64,000 nt of DNA from positions 620,001-684,000 of the forward strand of contig NZ_FQUC01000001.1 of assembly GCF_900128985.1 (NCBI RefSeq). Direction: 5' to 3'. The notes beneath the pieces were generated by a model. The model worked only from the letters and a program-made list of their open reading frames with translations. It did not search any database and was not told the origin of the DNA. The stretch comes from Indolivaga macrotermitis (lineage in GTDB: Bacteria; Bacteroidota; Bacteroidia; Bacteroidales; Dysgonomonadaceae). A program made the position numbers and the translations under genes. Positions 37,223 to 45,689 of this stretch are shown in pieces; within the stretch, counting starts at the first letter, position 1; each line of letters begins with the position of its first letter.

Positions 37223-38317
37223 ATGAGAAAAATATTTAGTGCCTGTTTGTTATTGCTTTCTCTGGCAATATACGGACAGAATAAAGATTACGTAATAAAC
37301 GGAACTATAGCCGGAGAAGGATACGAGGGCAAAATGATCTATCTGCAAACGGTATCCGAAGATAGAAGCTCGCTGGTTAAAATCGATAGTGCACTCGTGC
37401 AGAATAATAGTTTCGTTTTAAAAAATACATCAAAGTCAGATGAGCCGGAGTTGGCTATTTTATCTTTTTCTGAAATGCAGAATACTCCACAATCATTAGT
37501 TGTACTTGAAAGCGGAAATATAAATGTAAAGATGGGGATGCCTTCTGTTATTGGAGGAACTATCCATAATGATGAGTGTAACTCTTTTATACAAGCACAG
37601 GAAGAGTTGAAAAATAAGTTACAGGCTCTGGTCGAAAAAGACAATTATGCTTATATGGAAACCCCTGAGGGGTCTGCAGAATACGATAAACTATTGGATC
37701 AAGTAAGAACTAAAGGCTTTGAGTATACAAAAGCAAATATTCAGAATGGAATAGGAGAGTTTTTCTTATTTTCTTTTTTAGAAATATTTAAACCTAACCA
37801 AGTACTAGAGTTAGCTAGAGAAACCCGCCCTTCATTTAAGGAGAGTCAAATGGGTAAGAGCATGATTACTTTTTTCGAAGAGAAATCCAAATTTAGCGAA
37901 GGAGCAAAATATACCGACTTTTCTCAACCGGATATGAATGGTAAATTAACCGCCTTGTCTGATTATGTAGGAAAGGGTAAAGTTGTATTGGTCGATTTCT
38001 GGGCATCGTGGTGCGGCCCTTGTATCAAAGAGATGCCTAATGTAGTGAGGGCATATAACGAATACAAGGACAAAGGCTTCGAGATAGTAGGAGTTTCATT
38101 CGATTCGGAAGAAAACGCATGGAAAGGAGCGGTCTCACGATTGAATATGGCTTGGCCCCAAATGTCAGACCTGAAAGGGTGGAAAAATGGAGCAGGACAA
38201 ATATATGGAATCAAGAGCATTCCGTTCACAATGCTACTGGATAAAGATGGTACCATAATAGCAACTAACCTGAGAGGAGAGCAACTGGTAAACAAGCTGA
38301 AAACCTTACTGGATTAA
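37223..38317 (+). CDS. Exported TlpA-like thioredoxin with DUF4369 domain (1 of 3)
   Basis: Predicted periplasmic thiol-disulfide protein of 364 residues. A Sec signal peptide ends near residue 18 (AIYGQ). Residues about 22-120 resemble the DUF4369 domain that often precedes thioredoxin folds in Bacteroidetes. The TlpA/thioredoxin domain occupies about residues 225-364, with the active site WCGPC near residue 263 and a cis-Pro (SIPFTMLLD) near residue 333. Unlike its two downstream paralogues it has no lipobox cysteine, so it should be soluble. It is first in the tandem set, 46 nt before the next ATG. The substrate is unknown. Confidence 0.9.
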   Translation: MRKIFSACLLLLSLAIYGQNKDYVINGTIAGEGYEGKMIYLQTVSEDRSSLVKIDSALVQNNSFVLKNTSKSDEPELAILSFSEMQNTPQSLVVLESGNINVKMGMPSVIGGTIHNDECNSFIQAQEELKNKLQALVEKDNYAYMETPEGSAEYDKLLDQVRTKGFEYTKANIQNGIGEFFLFSFLEIFKPNQVLELARETRPSFKESQMGKSMITFFEEKSKFSEGAKYTDFSQPDMNGKLTALSDYVGKGKVVLVDFWASWCGPCIKEMPNVVRAYNEYKDKGFEIVGVSFDSEENAWKGAVSRLNMAWPQMSDLKGWKNGAGQIYGIKSIPFTMLLDKDGTIIATNLRGEQLVNKLKTLLD

Positions 38318-38363
38318 GTATAAATAATTAAATTACGCATTACACACAAAATAATTATTGATA

Positions 38364-39467
38364 ATGAAAAGATTATTATATCTCGTACCTGCCATAGCAT
38401 TGTTATTGGCATCATGTTCGAAGAAAAATGAGTTGGATGGGACATTCTTTAATAAGTCGAATGATGGCAGGATGGTGTATCTGTTGACAATGAAATCGCT
38501 CAAAGATAATTTTGTACCGGTAGACTCCGCTGTTATACAAAACGGAAAATTCCATTTTGATTTGAATGAAACAAGTGAACCTTCTGTCGCTTATCTTGTT
38601 GTAAAAGAAGCATCTCCAGGTACGCCTGCGGGAATCCCGTTCGTGTATGAAAACGGAAGTATTAAAGTGACCGTAGATAGTGTAGCCAAAGTAAAAGGCA
38701 CACCCATGAATGATAAGACTCAGGCATTTTTCGATAACTTATCGGAAACTGTCAAAAAGCTGGATGCTCTGGATATGACAATTTCTCAGACTACTGACGA
38801 AACTACCCGGGCAAATTACATCAGCCAAATGGATTCTTTGAATAAGGATATGGGTAATATAGGTTTCAATTTTGTGAAAGAGAATATTAAGAATAAGGTA
38901 GGAGAATTCTACTTCGTTTCATTCTTAGGGTTATTTTCAGATGATCAGGTAAAAGAGCTAGAGACATTATCTAATCCCGAACATAAGCAGCTGATAGAAG
39001 AGATCTTGATGATGAGAGGCGCTCAGACTGGAGAAGGAAACGGATTTGTAGGCAAAAAATATATCGATGTTTCGGGCAATAATCCTGATGGTAAAAAAAT
39101 AGCTCTATCTGATTATGTAGGGAAAAATAAGTTGGTACTTATAGATTTCTGGGCATCTTGGTGTGGACCTTGTGTTAAGGAAATGCCTAATGTTGTGAAT
39201 GCTTACGCTGCATACAAATCGAAAGGTTTCGAGATAGTAGGTATATCATTGGATGAAGACAAAGCCGCATGGGTAGCTGCTCTGAAAAAAATGAATATGA
39301 CCTGGCCTCAAATGTCAGACCTGAAAGGATGGCAGAGCAAATTAAGCGCTCCATACCATGTACAGGGTATTCCATATACTTTGTTGATTGATCAGGAAGG
39401 AAATATTATCGCTGAAAATCTCCGTGGCGACCAGTTAGAGAATAAACTGAAAGAAATATTGAAATAA
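38364..39467 (+). CDS. Lipoprotein TlpA-like thioredoxin with DUF4369 domain (2 of 3)
   Basis: 367-residue paralogue of its neighbours. The signal peptide ends in a lipobox (LLASC, Cys near residue 18), so it is membrane-anchored. DUF4369-like region at about 24-120, thioredoxin domain at about 228-367, active site WCGPC near residue 267, cis-Pro GIPYTLLID. The ATG at 38364 (MKRLLYL) is chosen over the TTG two codons earlier because it starts the standard signal-peptide pattern. A 30-nt stretch at 39303-39332 is almost identical in DNA to the matching stretch in both other copies. Confidence 0.9.
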   Translation: MKRLLYLVPAIALLLASCSKKNELDGTFFNKSNDGRMVYLLTMKSLKDNFVPVDSAVIQNGKFHFDLNETSEPSVAYLVVKEASPGTPAGIPFVYENGSIKVTVDSVAKVKGTPMNDKTQAFFDNLSETVKKLDALDMTISQTTDETTRANYISQMDSLNKDMGNIGFNFVKENIKNKVGEFYFVSFLGLFSDDQVKELETLSNPEHKQLIEEILMMRGAQTGEGNGFVGKKYIDVSGNNPDGKKIALSDYVGKNKLVLIDFWASWCGPCVKEMPNVVNAYAAYKSKGFEIVGISLDEDKAAWVAALKKMNMTWPQMSDLKGWQSKLSAPYHVQGIPYTLLIDQEGNIIAENLRGDQLENKLKEILK

Positions 39468-39504
39468 AGATCCATATTTAGGTATTATATAAATAGAGAA
39501 AACG

Positions 39505-40629
39505 ATGAAAAAAGTATCCTTTTTATTTTTGGCATTAGCGGTTATAATGGCTGCATGTACGAGTAAAACAGAGAAGAAGGAATTTGCTTTAACCGGAAAA
39601 TTACCTTCGTCCGAGTATGATGGAAAGCAGGTTTACCTGCAAATAATTGATGAGAATACGGGCGACTTTGTCTCTGTTGATACAGCCACAATAGCTAATA
39701 GTACATTTGCGTTTGGAGGTTTAGCTTTAGATACTCCGGCAATCCGTTTTATCTCAATGGATGCGTTACGTTACCCTGCTGTTTTTGTATTGGAATCAGA
39801 TAGTATAGAAATGTCATTTGATACGGTTTATGCAGCTACAATAAAAGGTTCGGAATTAAATGACAAATACCAGGCATTTGCTGATAAGCGAAATTCAATA
39901 TATCAGGGAATGGTGGCTCTGGATAAGGAAGAAAAGGCTGCAAAAGAAGCTAAAAAGTTGACTCCCGAATTAGAGGCTATTCTCGAAAGCCGTTATGATT
40001 CTATTTACAGTGAAGCAAATAAAGCTACTTTTGATTTCACTAAATCTAATCTCTCTAATGTAGTAGGGCAATATGTATTGATGGATCGGGGAGTATCATT
40101 CTCGGCAGAACAATTAAAAGAATTGCTTCCTGCCCTTGATGCTAAATTGAAAACCAATGCAAAGATACAGAAGATAGAAAAGAGATTGGAAGCACTGGAA
40201 GCAACAGAAGTAGGAAAACAGTTTGTAGATATAAAAGGAACTACTCCAACAGGCGAAACAATAGCACTGTCTGATTATGCAGGAAAAGGTAAATATGTAT
40301 TGATTGATTTTTGGGCATCATGGTGTCCTCCCTGCCGGAAAGAAATGCCGATAGTGGTTGAGGCTTACAATAAATATAAATCGAAAGGATTTGAAATTGT
40401 AGGAGTATCATTGGATAATGATAAAGCAGCTTGGGAAAAGGGAATCAAAGACCTTAAGATTACCTGGCCTCAAATGTCAGACCTGAAAGGGTGGAAGACC
40501 GATCTGGGTGCTGCCTATGCCGTGAATAGCATACCTCACACAGTGCTTTTGGATAAAGACGGAAAGATTATCGAGAAGAATCTGAGAGGTGACCAATTGT
40601 TGAAAAAACTGGCTGAATTATTGAAATAA
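39505..40629 (+). CDS. Lipoprotein TlpA-like thioredoxin with DUF4369 domain (3 of 3)
   Basis: 374-residue third member of the tandem set. Lipoprotein signal (MAACT, Cys near residue 18), a DUF4369-like region, a helical linker rich in Lys and Glu (about 120-230), and a thioredoxin domain at about 235-374. Its active site reads WCPPC near residue 275, not WCGPC as in the other two. The CPPC dipeptide usually shifts redox potential relative to CGPC, so a different partner or direction is plausible. A strong terminator follows, so it closes the operon. Confidence 0.9.
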   Translation: MKKVSFLFLALAVIMAACTSKTEKKEFALTGKLPSSEYDGKQVYLQIIDENTGDFVSVDTATIANSTFAFGGLALDTPAIRFISMDALRYPAVFVLESDSIEMSFDTVYAATIKGSELNDKYQAFADKRNSIYQGMVALDKEEKAAKEAKKLTPELEAILESRYDSIYSEANKATFDFTKSNLSNVVGQYVLMDRGVSFSAEQLKELLPALDAKLKTNAKIQKIEKRLEALEATEVGKQFVDIKGTTPTGETIALSDYAGKGKYVLIDFWASWCPPCRKEMPIVVEAYNKYKSKGFEIVGVSLDNDKAAWEKGIKDLKITWPQMSDLKGWKTDLGAAYAVNSIPHTVLLDKDGKIIEKNLRGDQLLKKLAELLK

Positions 40630-40650
40630 GCTCAGATTATCTATAGAAAT

Positions 40651-40689
40651 AATAAGAGCGGCGAATCAATTTGATTCGCCGCTCTTATT
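40651..40689. terminator. Bidirectional terminator after the thioredoxin operon
   Basis: A long hairpin, AATAAGAGCGGCGAATCAA paired with TTGATTCGCCGCTCTTATT almost without a loop, lies between the thioredoxin operon and the convergent MBL hydrolase gene that ends at 40699. Confidence 0.9.
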
Positions 40690-40698
40690 TTATTCTTT

Positions 40699-41337
40699 TT
40701 ATCGAAAGAAAGGATTATTATTTACCTCATTTCTTATCGTCGTCTGAGGGCCATGTCCGGGATATACGATAGTTTCAGGGGGTAATGTAAATAGGCGGGA
40801 ACGGATGGCCTCCATCAGTTGGTTCTGGTTGCCTCCGGCTAAATCGGTTCGTCCAATACTGTTTCTGAATAAGGCATCACCTACAAAAACACAGTTACCG
40901 TCGATGCTGTAAAATGCAACACTTCCGGGTGAATGTCCGGGAACAGCGAGTACTATAAATTTCTGATTCCCGAATTCGATAGTATCATTTTCTTCAATCA
41001 ATTCTCCGGCTTCAGGTGCTTCTTCTACATCTTTAAAGCCGAACATTCGCATTTGCGCAGGCATCCCTTCCAATAAAAAAAGATCTTTCTCATTGGCTTT
41101 GGTTTTCAAGCCAAACTGGTCGAGTATGAATTTATTACCAAAAACATGGTCAAAATGCAGGTGGGTATTCAGCAGGTGTTTTACAATAAGATCATTATCG
41201 ACGATAAAATCCAGTAGTTGTCGTTTTTCATCAGGGAAGAAACATCCTGCATCTATAATAACGCACTCTTTTGTTTCGTCATACACCACATATGTATTTT
41301 CAGCAATGGGGTTGAACTCAAATGTTTTTATATTCAT
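40699..41337 (-). CDS. MBL-fold hydrolase (glyoxalase II-like)
   Basis: 212-residue metallo-beta-lactamase-fold enzyme. The metal site is visible as THLHFDH (His59, His61, Asp63, His64), GHSPGSVAFY near residue 134, GDALF near 153, and the last histidine in YPGHGPQT near 195. This arrangement is that of small glyoxalase II-like thioesterases. The larger glyoxalase II substrate domain is absent, so the substrate is open. It is the third gene of a minus-strand set with rsmG and a DUF3298 lipoprotein, 27 nt after rsmG. Confidence 0.92.
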   Translation of the reverse strand: MNIKTFEFNPIAENTYVVYDETKECVIIDAGCFFPDEKRQLLDFIVDNDLIVKHLLNTHLHFDHVFGNKFILDQFGLKTKANEKDLFLLEGMPAQMRMFGFKDVEEAPEAGELIEENDTIEFGNQKFIVLAVPGHSPGSVAFYSIDGNCVFVGDALFRNSIGRTDLAGGNQNQLMEAIRSRLFTLPPETIVYPGHGPQTTIRNEVNNNPFFR

Positions 41338-41364
41338 TATACTAATATCCTCTTATTTATCTTT

Positions 41365-41985
41365 TTATAATGGCAGATAGACGACTTTCTTTGTCTCGAA
41401 GAATTCTTCCGAAAAGAAACTTTTAAGGTCATCTATTTCTGCATATTTTCTAAAAGGAGCAACTTCACCTTCCAGTTCTCCACCTTTCAGGCATATAAGC
41501 CCATTGGGTAATGGATTACGTTGCTCATGCGATACATTCTTCTTTATGATTTTAACCAACTCCCCTAAAGGCATAACTGCACGGCTGACAACAAAGTCGA
41601 ATTTGCCTTTCTCTTCTTCTGCCCTGCAATGCCTGAAGCTTATATTCTCCAGACCTATAGCAGTAGCAACTTCGGTGGCAACTTTGATTTTCTTGCCAAT
41701 GCTATCCACCAGTAGAAAATGACACTCGGGGAATAATATAGCTAAAGGTATTCCGGGAAATCCTCCGCCTGTACCTACATCCAGAATTCTACTGCCCGGT
41801 GTGAAGCTCATCACTTTGGCTATACCCAAAGAGTGCAGAACGTGATGAGTATACAGGTTCTCAATATCTTTCCTTGAAATAACATTGATTTTGGAGTTCC
41901 AGTCAAGGTATAAATCATACAGAGCCGCGAATTGCGCCTTTTGCTTCTCGGATAAGTCCGGAAAATATTTTGAAATTATATTCAT
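41365..41985 (-). CDS. rsmG: 16S rRNA (guanine527-N7)-methyltransferase
   Basis: Makes m7G527 in 16S rRNA. The 206-residue protein has the N-terminal LYDLYLDWNSKINVISRKD, the SAM motif ILDVGTGGGFPGIPLAI near residue 66, VDSIGKKIKV, and SRAVMPL near residue 133. This is the complete GidB/RsmG pattern. Loss of this gene is known in other bacteria to give low-level streptomycin resistance. Confidence 0.96.
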   Translation of the reverse strand: MNIISKYFPDLSEKQKAQFAALYDLYLDWNSKINVISRKDIENLYTHHVLHSLGIAKVMSFTPGSRILDVGTGGGFPGIPLAILFPECHFLLVDSIGKKIKVATEVATAIGLENISFRHCRAEEEKGKFDFVVSRAVMPLGELVKIIKKNVSHEQRNPLPNGLICLKGGELEGEVAPFRKYAEIDDLKSFFSEEFFETKKVVYLPL

Positions 41986-42011
41986 ACGAAGTCTTAATAT
42001 TTCAGGCCTGT

Positions 42012-42863
42012 TTATTTACCGATAAATTGACTGATAGGTGAATTTTCTTTCAAAATCAGACTCAACTCGTTGTATGGAACAAATATCTTAATAGCATCCA
42101 ACTGATAAGCAGAGTACTCTCCTTTATTGAATATATAGGTGATACCTTTATTGTCAATGTAGAAATTGCCATTAGGTAGCATTTCTTCAATACCGAAATA
42201 TCCGAGATTTTCGAGTTCTGTTATTGTCTGAACTTTATTTGTTTTGAGCAGGTCGTTTTTGAATATGGGAGTCAGTAACTTTTCAAATCCAGAATTAAAG
42301 ATATCATCTTCCATAATTAATCTGCCTGTTTTCAGGTTGATCGTATGATTTTTCAGATATTCGAACGAAGTTGCCCCACCTTTATAGTTCACCTGTTTTA
42401 CCTGAAACGATAATACCTCACCCTTATTGAAGATAATGCTGTTGCTTATCGTTTCGTAATACGAAAAATAATCTTCATTATTTTCGTCATGTTCGCCCGT
42501 ATTTGTCCGGTCTTTCAGAAATACGCTGACATCCTGCTTGTAGTTTTCTACATATGCATTTTCGTAACCCGAGATTGCATCCTGAGGTTTCAGGTTCGAA
42601 TAATGCTCATCGAGAAACGAAGATATAAATATCTGCTGCAAAGAGTCGAGTATCGCAGCATCAGGATAAGATTTGGGGTATATAAAGGTAAGCTTCAGAT
42701 TACACGATGGTTGTGTGGAATCGTTATTGATGTGGTAATTTTTAACAGAACGTATCGTGTCGAACCGGACCTCATTGTCTGAGGTTACTGAAACTTGCTT
42801 TTTGCAGGCAAAAACCAGAATAGCAAGCGTGCCAAACAACAATATACGTGATACATATTTCAT
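42012..42863 (-). CDS. DUF3298/RsiV-like lipoprotein
   Basis: 283-residue predicted lipoprotein starting MKYVSRILLF with a lipobox (LVFAC, Cys near residue 19). The body has a DUF4163-like region (about residues 50-140), then a DUF3298 domain with NYKGGATSFEYLKNHTINLKTG and, at the end, YSAYQLDAIKIFVPYNEL. These domains occur in the RsiV anti-sigma lysozyme sensor and in many envelope proteins of unknown role. No sigma factor adjoins it. The ATG at 42863 is used; the TTG two codons upstream is less likely. First of three minus-strand genes. Confidence 0.85.
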   Translation of the reverse strand: MKYVSRILLFGTLAILVFACKKQVSVTSDNEVRFDTIRSVKNYHINNDSTQPSCNLKLTFIYPKSYPDAAILDSLQQIFISSFLDEHYSNLKPQDAISGYENAYVENYKQDVSVFLKDRTNTGEHDENNEDYFSYYETISNSIIFNKGEVLSFQVKQVNYKGGATSFEYLKNHTINLKTGRLIMEDDIFNSGFEKLLTPIFKNDLLKTNKVQTITELENLGYFGIEEMLPNGNFYIDNKGITYIFNKGEYSAYQLDAIKIFVPYNELSLILKENSPISQFIGK

Positions 42864-42887
42864 AAACAATCAAACTAAAATTATACG

Positions 42888-42895
42888 CAAATATA
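42888..42895 (-). promoter_or_regulatory. -7 box of the DUF3298-rsmG-MBL operon
   Basis: The minus strand reads TATATTTG, an exact TAnnTTTG match, with a predicted leader of about 18 nt before the ATG at 42863. Confidence 0.6.
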
Positions 42896-43061
42896 CCAAA
42901 TAATATCCGAGTGAACGGGAGATTTCGGTATAAACTTAGTCTACCATTATAAGCTATTATTTAATATATACTCTGCCAAAACCGGATAACTCTTTCAGCC
43001 TAATATTATTGCAGATAGAGAATAAAACGTAAGATATACCTTTCGGGATTGATAAAAGTTT

Positions 43062-43069
43062 TATCTTTG
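43062..43069 (+). promoter_or_regulatory. -7 box of asd
   Basis: TATCTTTG matches TAnnTTTG. Transcription should start near 43076, giving a leader of about 63 nt that begins with a hairpin. Confidence 0.6.
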
Positions 43070-43074
43070 TAGCT

Positions 43075-43096
43075 GTCCCCTGATATCCGTGGGGAC
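43075..43096 (+). promoter_or_regulatory. 5'-terminal hairpin in the asd leader
   Basis: GTCCCC (43075-43080) pairs with GGGGAC (43091-43096) over a 10-nt loop, starting at or within a base or two of the predicted transcription start. It could stabilise the 5' end or serve as an operator. It is too small for a known riboswitch, and no lysine-riboswitch-like length is available. Confidence 0.45.
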
Positions 43097-43138
43097 AAAA
43101 TAATAATAGTATTTATATATTTAACTATCAACTCTAAA

Positions 43139-44146
43139 ATGAAAATTGCAATTGTTGGCGTAAGTGGTGCGGTAGGACAAGAATTCCTGAGGGTTCTTGA
43201 CGAACGCAATTTCCCGTTCGATGAATTAGTCTTGTTTGGTTCTGCCCGTAGTGCAGGTAAAGAATATACTTTCAAGGGTAAGAAGTACACGGTGAAGGAA
43301 CTTAAGCACAATGATGATTTTAAGGGTATAGATATTGCGTTTGTTTCAGCCGGAGGAAGTATTTCGGTAGAATTTGCCGAAACGATAACAAAACACGGAA
43401 CAGTAATGATCGATAATTCGAGTGCGTTCCGTATGGATAACGATGTGCCTTTGGTTGTGCCTGAGGTAAATGGCGAAGATGCCAAAGTGCGCCCCCGAAA
43501 TATTATCGCAAATCCCAACTGTACTACTATACAACTGGTTGTAGCTCTGAATCCGATAGAAAAGCTGTCGCATATCAAGCGTGCGCATGTTTCTACTTAT
43601 CAGGCAGCATCAGGTGCGGGAGCAACCGCAATGGAAGAACTGGTGAACCAGTTTAAACAAATACTGAACAAAGAGGATGTTACTGTCGAAAAGTTTGCTT
43701 ATCAATTGGCATACAATGTAATACCTCAGGTAGATGTGTTTACTGATAATGGGTACACTAAAGAAGAGATGAAGATGTATAACGAGACCCGTAAGATTAT
43801 GCATTCCGACATAGAAGTCAGTGCAACTTGCGTACGTGTTCCGGTTGTGCGTGCTCACTCTGAATCGACTTGGGTCGAAACAGAAACTCCTGTTTCTGTA
43901 GAAGCGGCTAAAGAAGCTTTTGCTAAGGGGAATGGAGTTGTTCTGCAAGATGATCCGGCAAATAAAGATTATCCGATGCCGTTGTTTGTTACAGGTAAGG
44001 ATGAAGTTTATGTTGGCCGTGTCCGTAAAGATATTACTAATGCCAATGGGCTTTCTTTCTGGACAGTAAGTGATCAGATTAAAAAGGGAGCAGCACTAAA
44101 TGCGGTGCAAATAGCTGAATATCTGATCAAAGAAAATGCTTTGTAA
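43139..44146 (+). CDS. asd: Aspartate-semialdehyde dehydrogenase
   Basis: NADPH enzyme making aspartate semialdehyde, the branch point to diaminopimelate/lysine and to threonine and methionine. The 335-residue protein has the Rossmann start [20 protein letters not shown], the active cysteine in NPNCTTIQ near residue 127, the YQAASGAG loop, and the catalytic histidine in VVRAHSES near residue 239. It supports the DAP-type wall predicted from MurE. Confidence 0.97.
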   Translation: MKIAIVGVSGAVGQEFLRVLDERNFPFDELVLFGSARSAGKEYTFKGKKYTVKELKHNDDFKGIDIAFVSAGGSISVEFAETITKHGTVMIDNSSAFRMDNDVPLVVPEVNGEDAKVRPRNIIANPNCTTIQLVVALNPIEKLSHIKRAHVSTYQAASGAGATAMEELVNQFKQILNKEDVTVEKFAYQLAYNVIPQVDVFTDNGYTKEEMKMYNETRKIMHSDIEVSATCVRVPVVRAHSESTWVETETPVSVEAAKEAFAKGNGVVLQDDPANKDYPMPLFVTGKDEVYVGRVRKDITNANGLSFWTVSDQIKKGAALNAVQIAEYLIKENAL

Positions 44147-44165
44147 CCAAGATTATTTATACAAT

Positions 44166-44198
44166 AAAAAAGCAGTGAGATTTTTCTTACTGCTTTTT
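44166..44198. terminator. Bidirectional terminator after asd
   Basis: AAAAAAGCAGT...ACTGCTTTTTT stem with a T-rich loop, 20 nt after the asd stop and just before the stop of the convergent gene at 44202. Confidence 0.88.
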
Positions 44199-44201
44199 TT
44201 A

Positions 44202-44477
44202 TTATTCCAAAGGAAGCTTTCTTATCAATTCCTCCATTAAAGGTAGAGAATCTATATCGTTGGTTTTTATTTCGCAACCATGCACTAAATCGTTTGATAT
44301 TCTAAGAATGTGTCCTTTATATTCAATTTTCCATATATCGGCTTCGGGAGCCATTATGTAGCCTTCGATTGATATGTAATCGAGTTTGGAAAGGATTTTT
44401 TCAAACACCTCTTTCTCATAATTATCCCATTCGGGAAGTTGATATGTCCAGTAATCTTTGATTTTAAGAAATTCCAT
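44202..44477 (-). CDS. Small hypothetical protein coupled to the RNA methyltransferase
   Basis: 91-residue acidic, soluble protein with no recognised domain (MEFLKIKDYWTYQLPEWD..., ending MEELIRKLPLE). Its ATG directly follows the TAA of the upstream RlmL-type gene with no base between, so translation is very probably coupled. That tight joining is the main evidence that it is a real gene. No function can be offered. Confidence 0.72.
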   Translation of the reverse strand: MEFLKIKDYWTYQLPEWDNYEKEVFEKILSKLDYISIEGYIMAPEADIWKIEYKGHILRISNDLVHGCEIKTNDIDSLPLMEELIRKLPLE

Positions 44478-45653
44478 TTACTCGTTTGTTTTCGGTGTTT
44501 TCTTCAAATCATCGCGTTTTCCGGCAAACAAGTCATATCTACGGAACTCACATTCGAGAGAACCATTGACCAAAGGAATTCTTTCTGATGTTTTTAAACC
44601 TAATTTATTAAAGCAATCTTTTCTGTAACTGAGTATCCATGCGGTATAACCCATAAATACATGTTTCAGGCGTTCGCCTATCATGTCGTACAATCCGAAG
44701 AGGTCGTCAGGCTTAATCCTTTCTCCGTATGGAGGATTGGTCACTATAATACCATTTTCAGACGGAGCTTTTGTGTATTGTTGCATAGGCATCGCTCTTA
44801 ATTCGATATACTTGGCAACCCCGGCACTTTTGGCATTTTCCGTAGCTATGGCTATGGCTTTAGGTAAAATATCAGAGCCGTATATTTTATGGTTGAATTC
44901 GCGTTCGCCACTGTCATCATTGTAGATTGTGTCGAACAGATCCTGATTAAAATCATTCCACTTTTCGAAAGCAAAACCCTTACGATATATACCCGGAGGT
45001 ATATTCATAGCTATCATAGCAGCCTCTATCAGAAGTGTTCCCGAGCCACACATCGGGTCTATAAAATCAGATTCGCCTTTCCAGCCTGTTTTTAAAATCA
45101 TTCCGGCAGCCAGTACTTCGTTCAGCGGTGCATCGGTCTGCGCAACCCGGTATCCTCTTTTATGCAGGGATTCGCCCGAACTATCAAGAGACACGGTACA
45201 CAGATTTTCAGCAATGTGAATATTGATTAATACATCAGGGTTACTGACACTTACCGAAGGGCGTTTTCCTGTACGTTGGGTAAAATAATCGGCAATAGCA
45301 TCTTTTACCCTGTATGCCACAAATTTGGAGTGGGTAAAGATAGAAGAGAATACAACTGCATCTATTGCAAAAGTATTTTTTTCATTTAAAATATCGAACC
45401 ACGTAAATTTCTTGATCTCGGCATATACTTCATCTGCATTTTTTGCCTTGAACTGAAAAATAGGCTTTAGTATACGCAATGCCGTCCGGCAGTGCATATT
45501 GGCCTTATATAACACGGCTTTGTCTCCGGTAAAAGAAACCATTCGCCTGCCTATCTGAATCTCATCTGCTCCGAGAGCAGTTAGTTCTTCTGCTAATACG
45601 TCTTCTAGTCCGGCCATTGTTTTGGCTATCATCTCAAATGCTTCTCTTGCCAT
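44478..45653 (-). CDS. THUMP-domain RNA guanine-N2 methyltransferase (RlmL N-terminal type)
   Basis: 391-residue SAM-dependent methyltransferase. The N-terminal ferredoxin-like and THUMP domains span about residues 1-155. The Rossmann methyltransferase domain has DFIDPMCGSGTLLIEAAMIA near residue 198 and the catalytic IIVTNPPYGERI near residue 305, an N2-guanine-type NPPY motif. It matches the RlmL part of the E. coli RlmKL fusion (m2G2445 of 23S rRNA) without the RlmK part. A tRNA target, as in the related Trm14/TrmN enzymes, cannot be excluded. Confidence 0.92.
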   Translation of the reverse strand: MAREAFEMIAKTMAGLEDVLAEELTALGADEIQIGRRMVSFTGDKAVLYKANMHCRTALRILKPIFQFKAKNADEVYAEIKKFTWFDILNEKNTFAIDAVVFSSIFTHSKFVAYRVKDAIADYFTQRTGKRPSVSVSNPDVLINIHIAENLCTVSLDSSGESLHKRGYRVAQTDAPLNEVLAAGMILKTGWKGESDFIDPMCGSGTLLIEAAMIAMNIPPGIYRKGFAFEKWNDFNQDLFDTIYNDDSGEREFNHKIYGSDILPKAIAIATENAKSAGVAKYIELRAMPMQQYTKAPSENGIIVTNPPYGERIKPDDLFGLYDMIGERLKHVFMGYTAWILSYRKDCFNKLGLKTSERIPLVNGSLECEFRRYDLFAGKRDDLKKTPKTNE

Positions 45654-45689
45654 TGTTGCTTTTATATATGGTTGGGGGCTGGGTAATTG

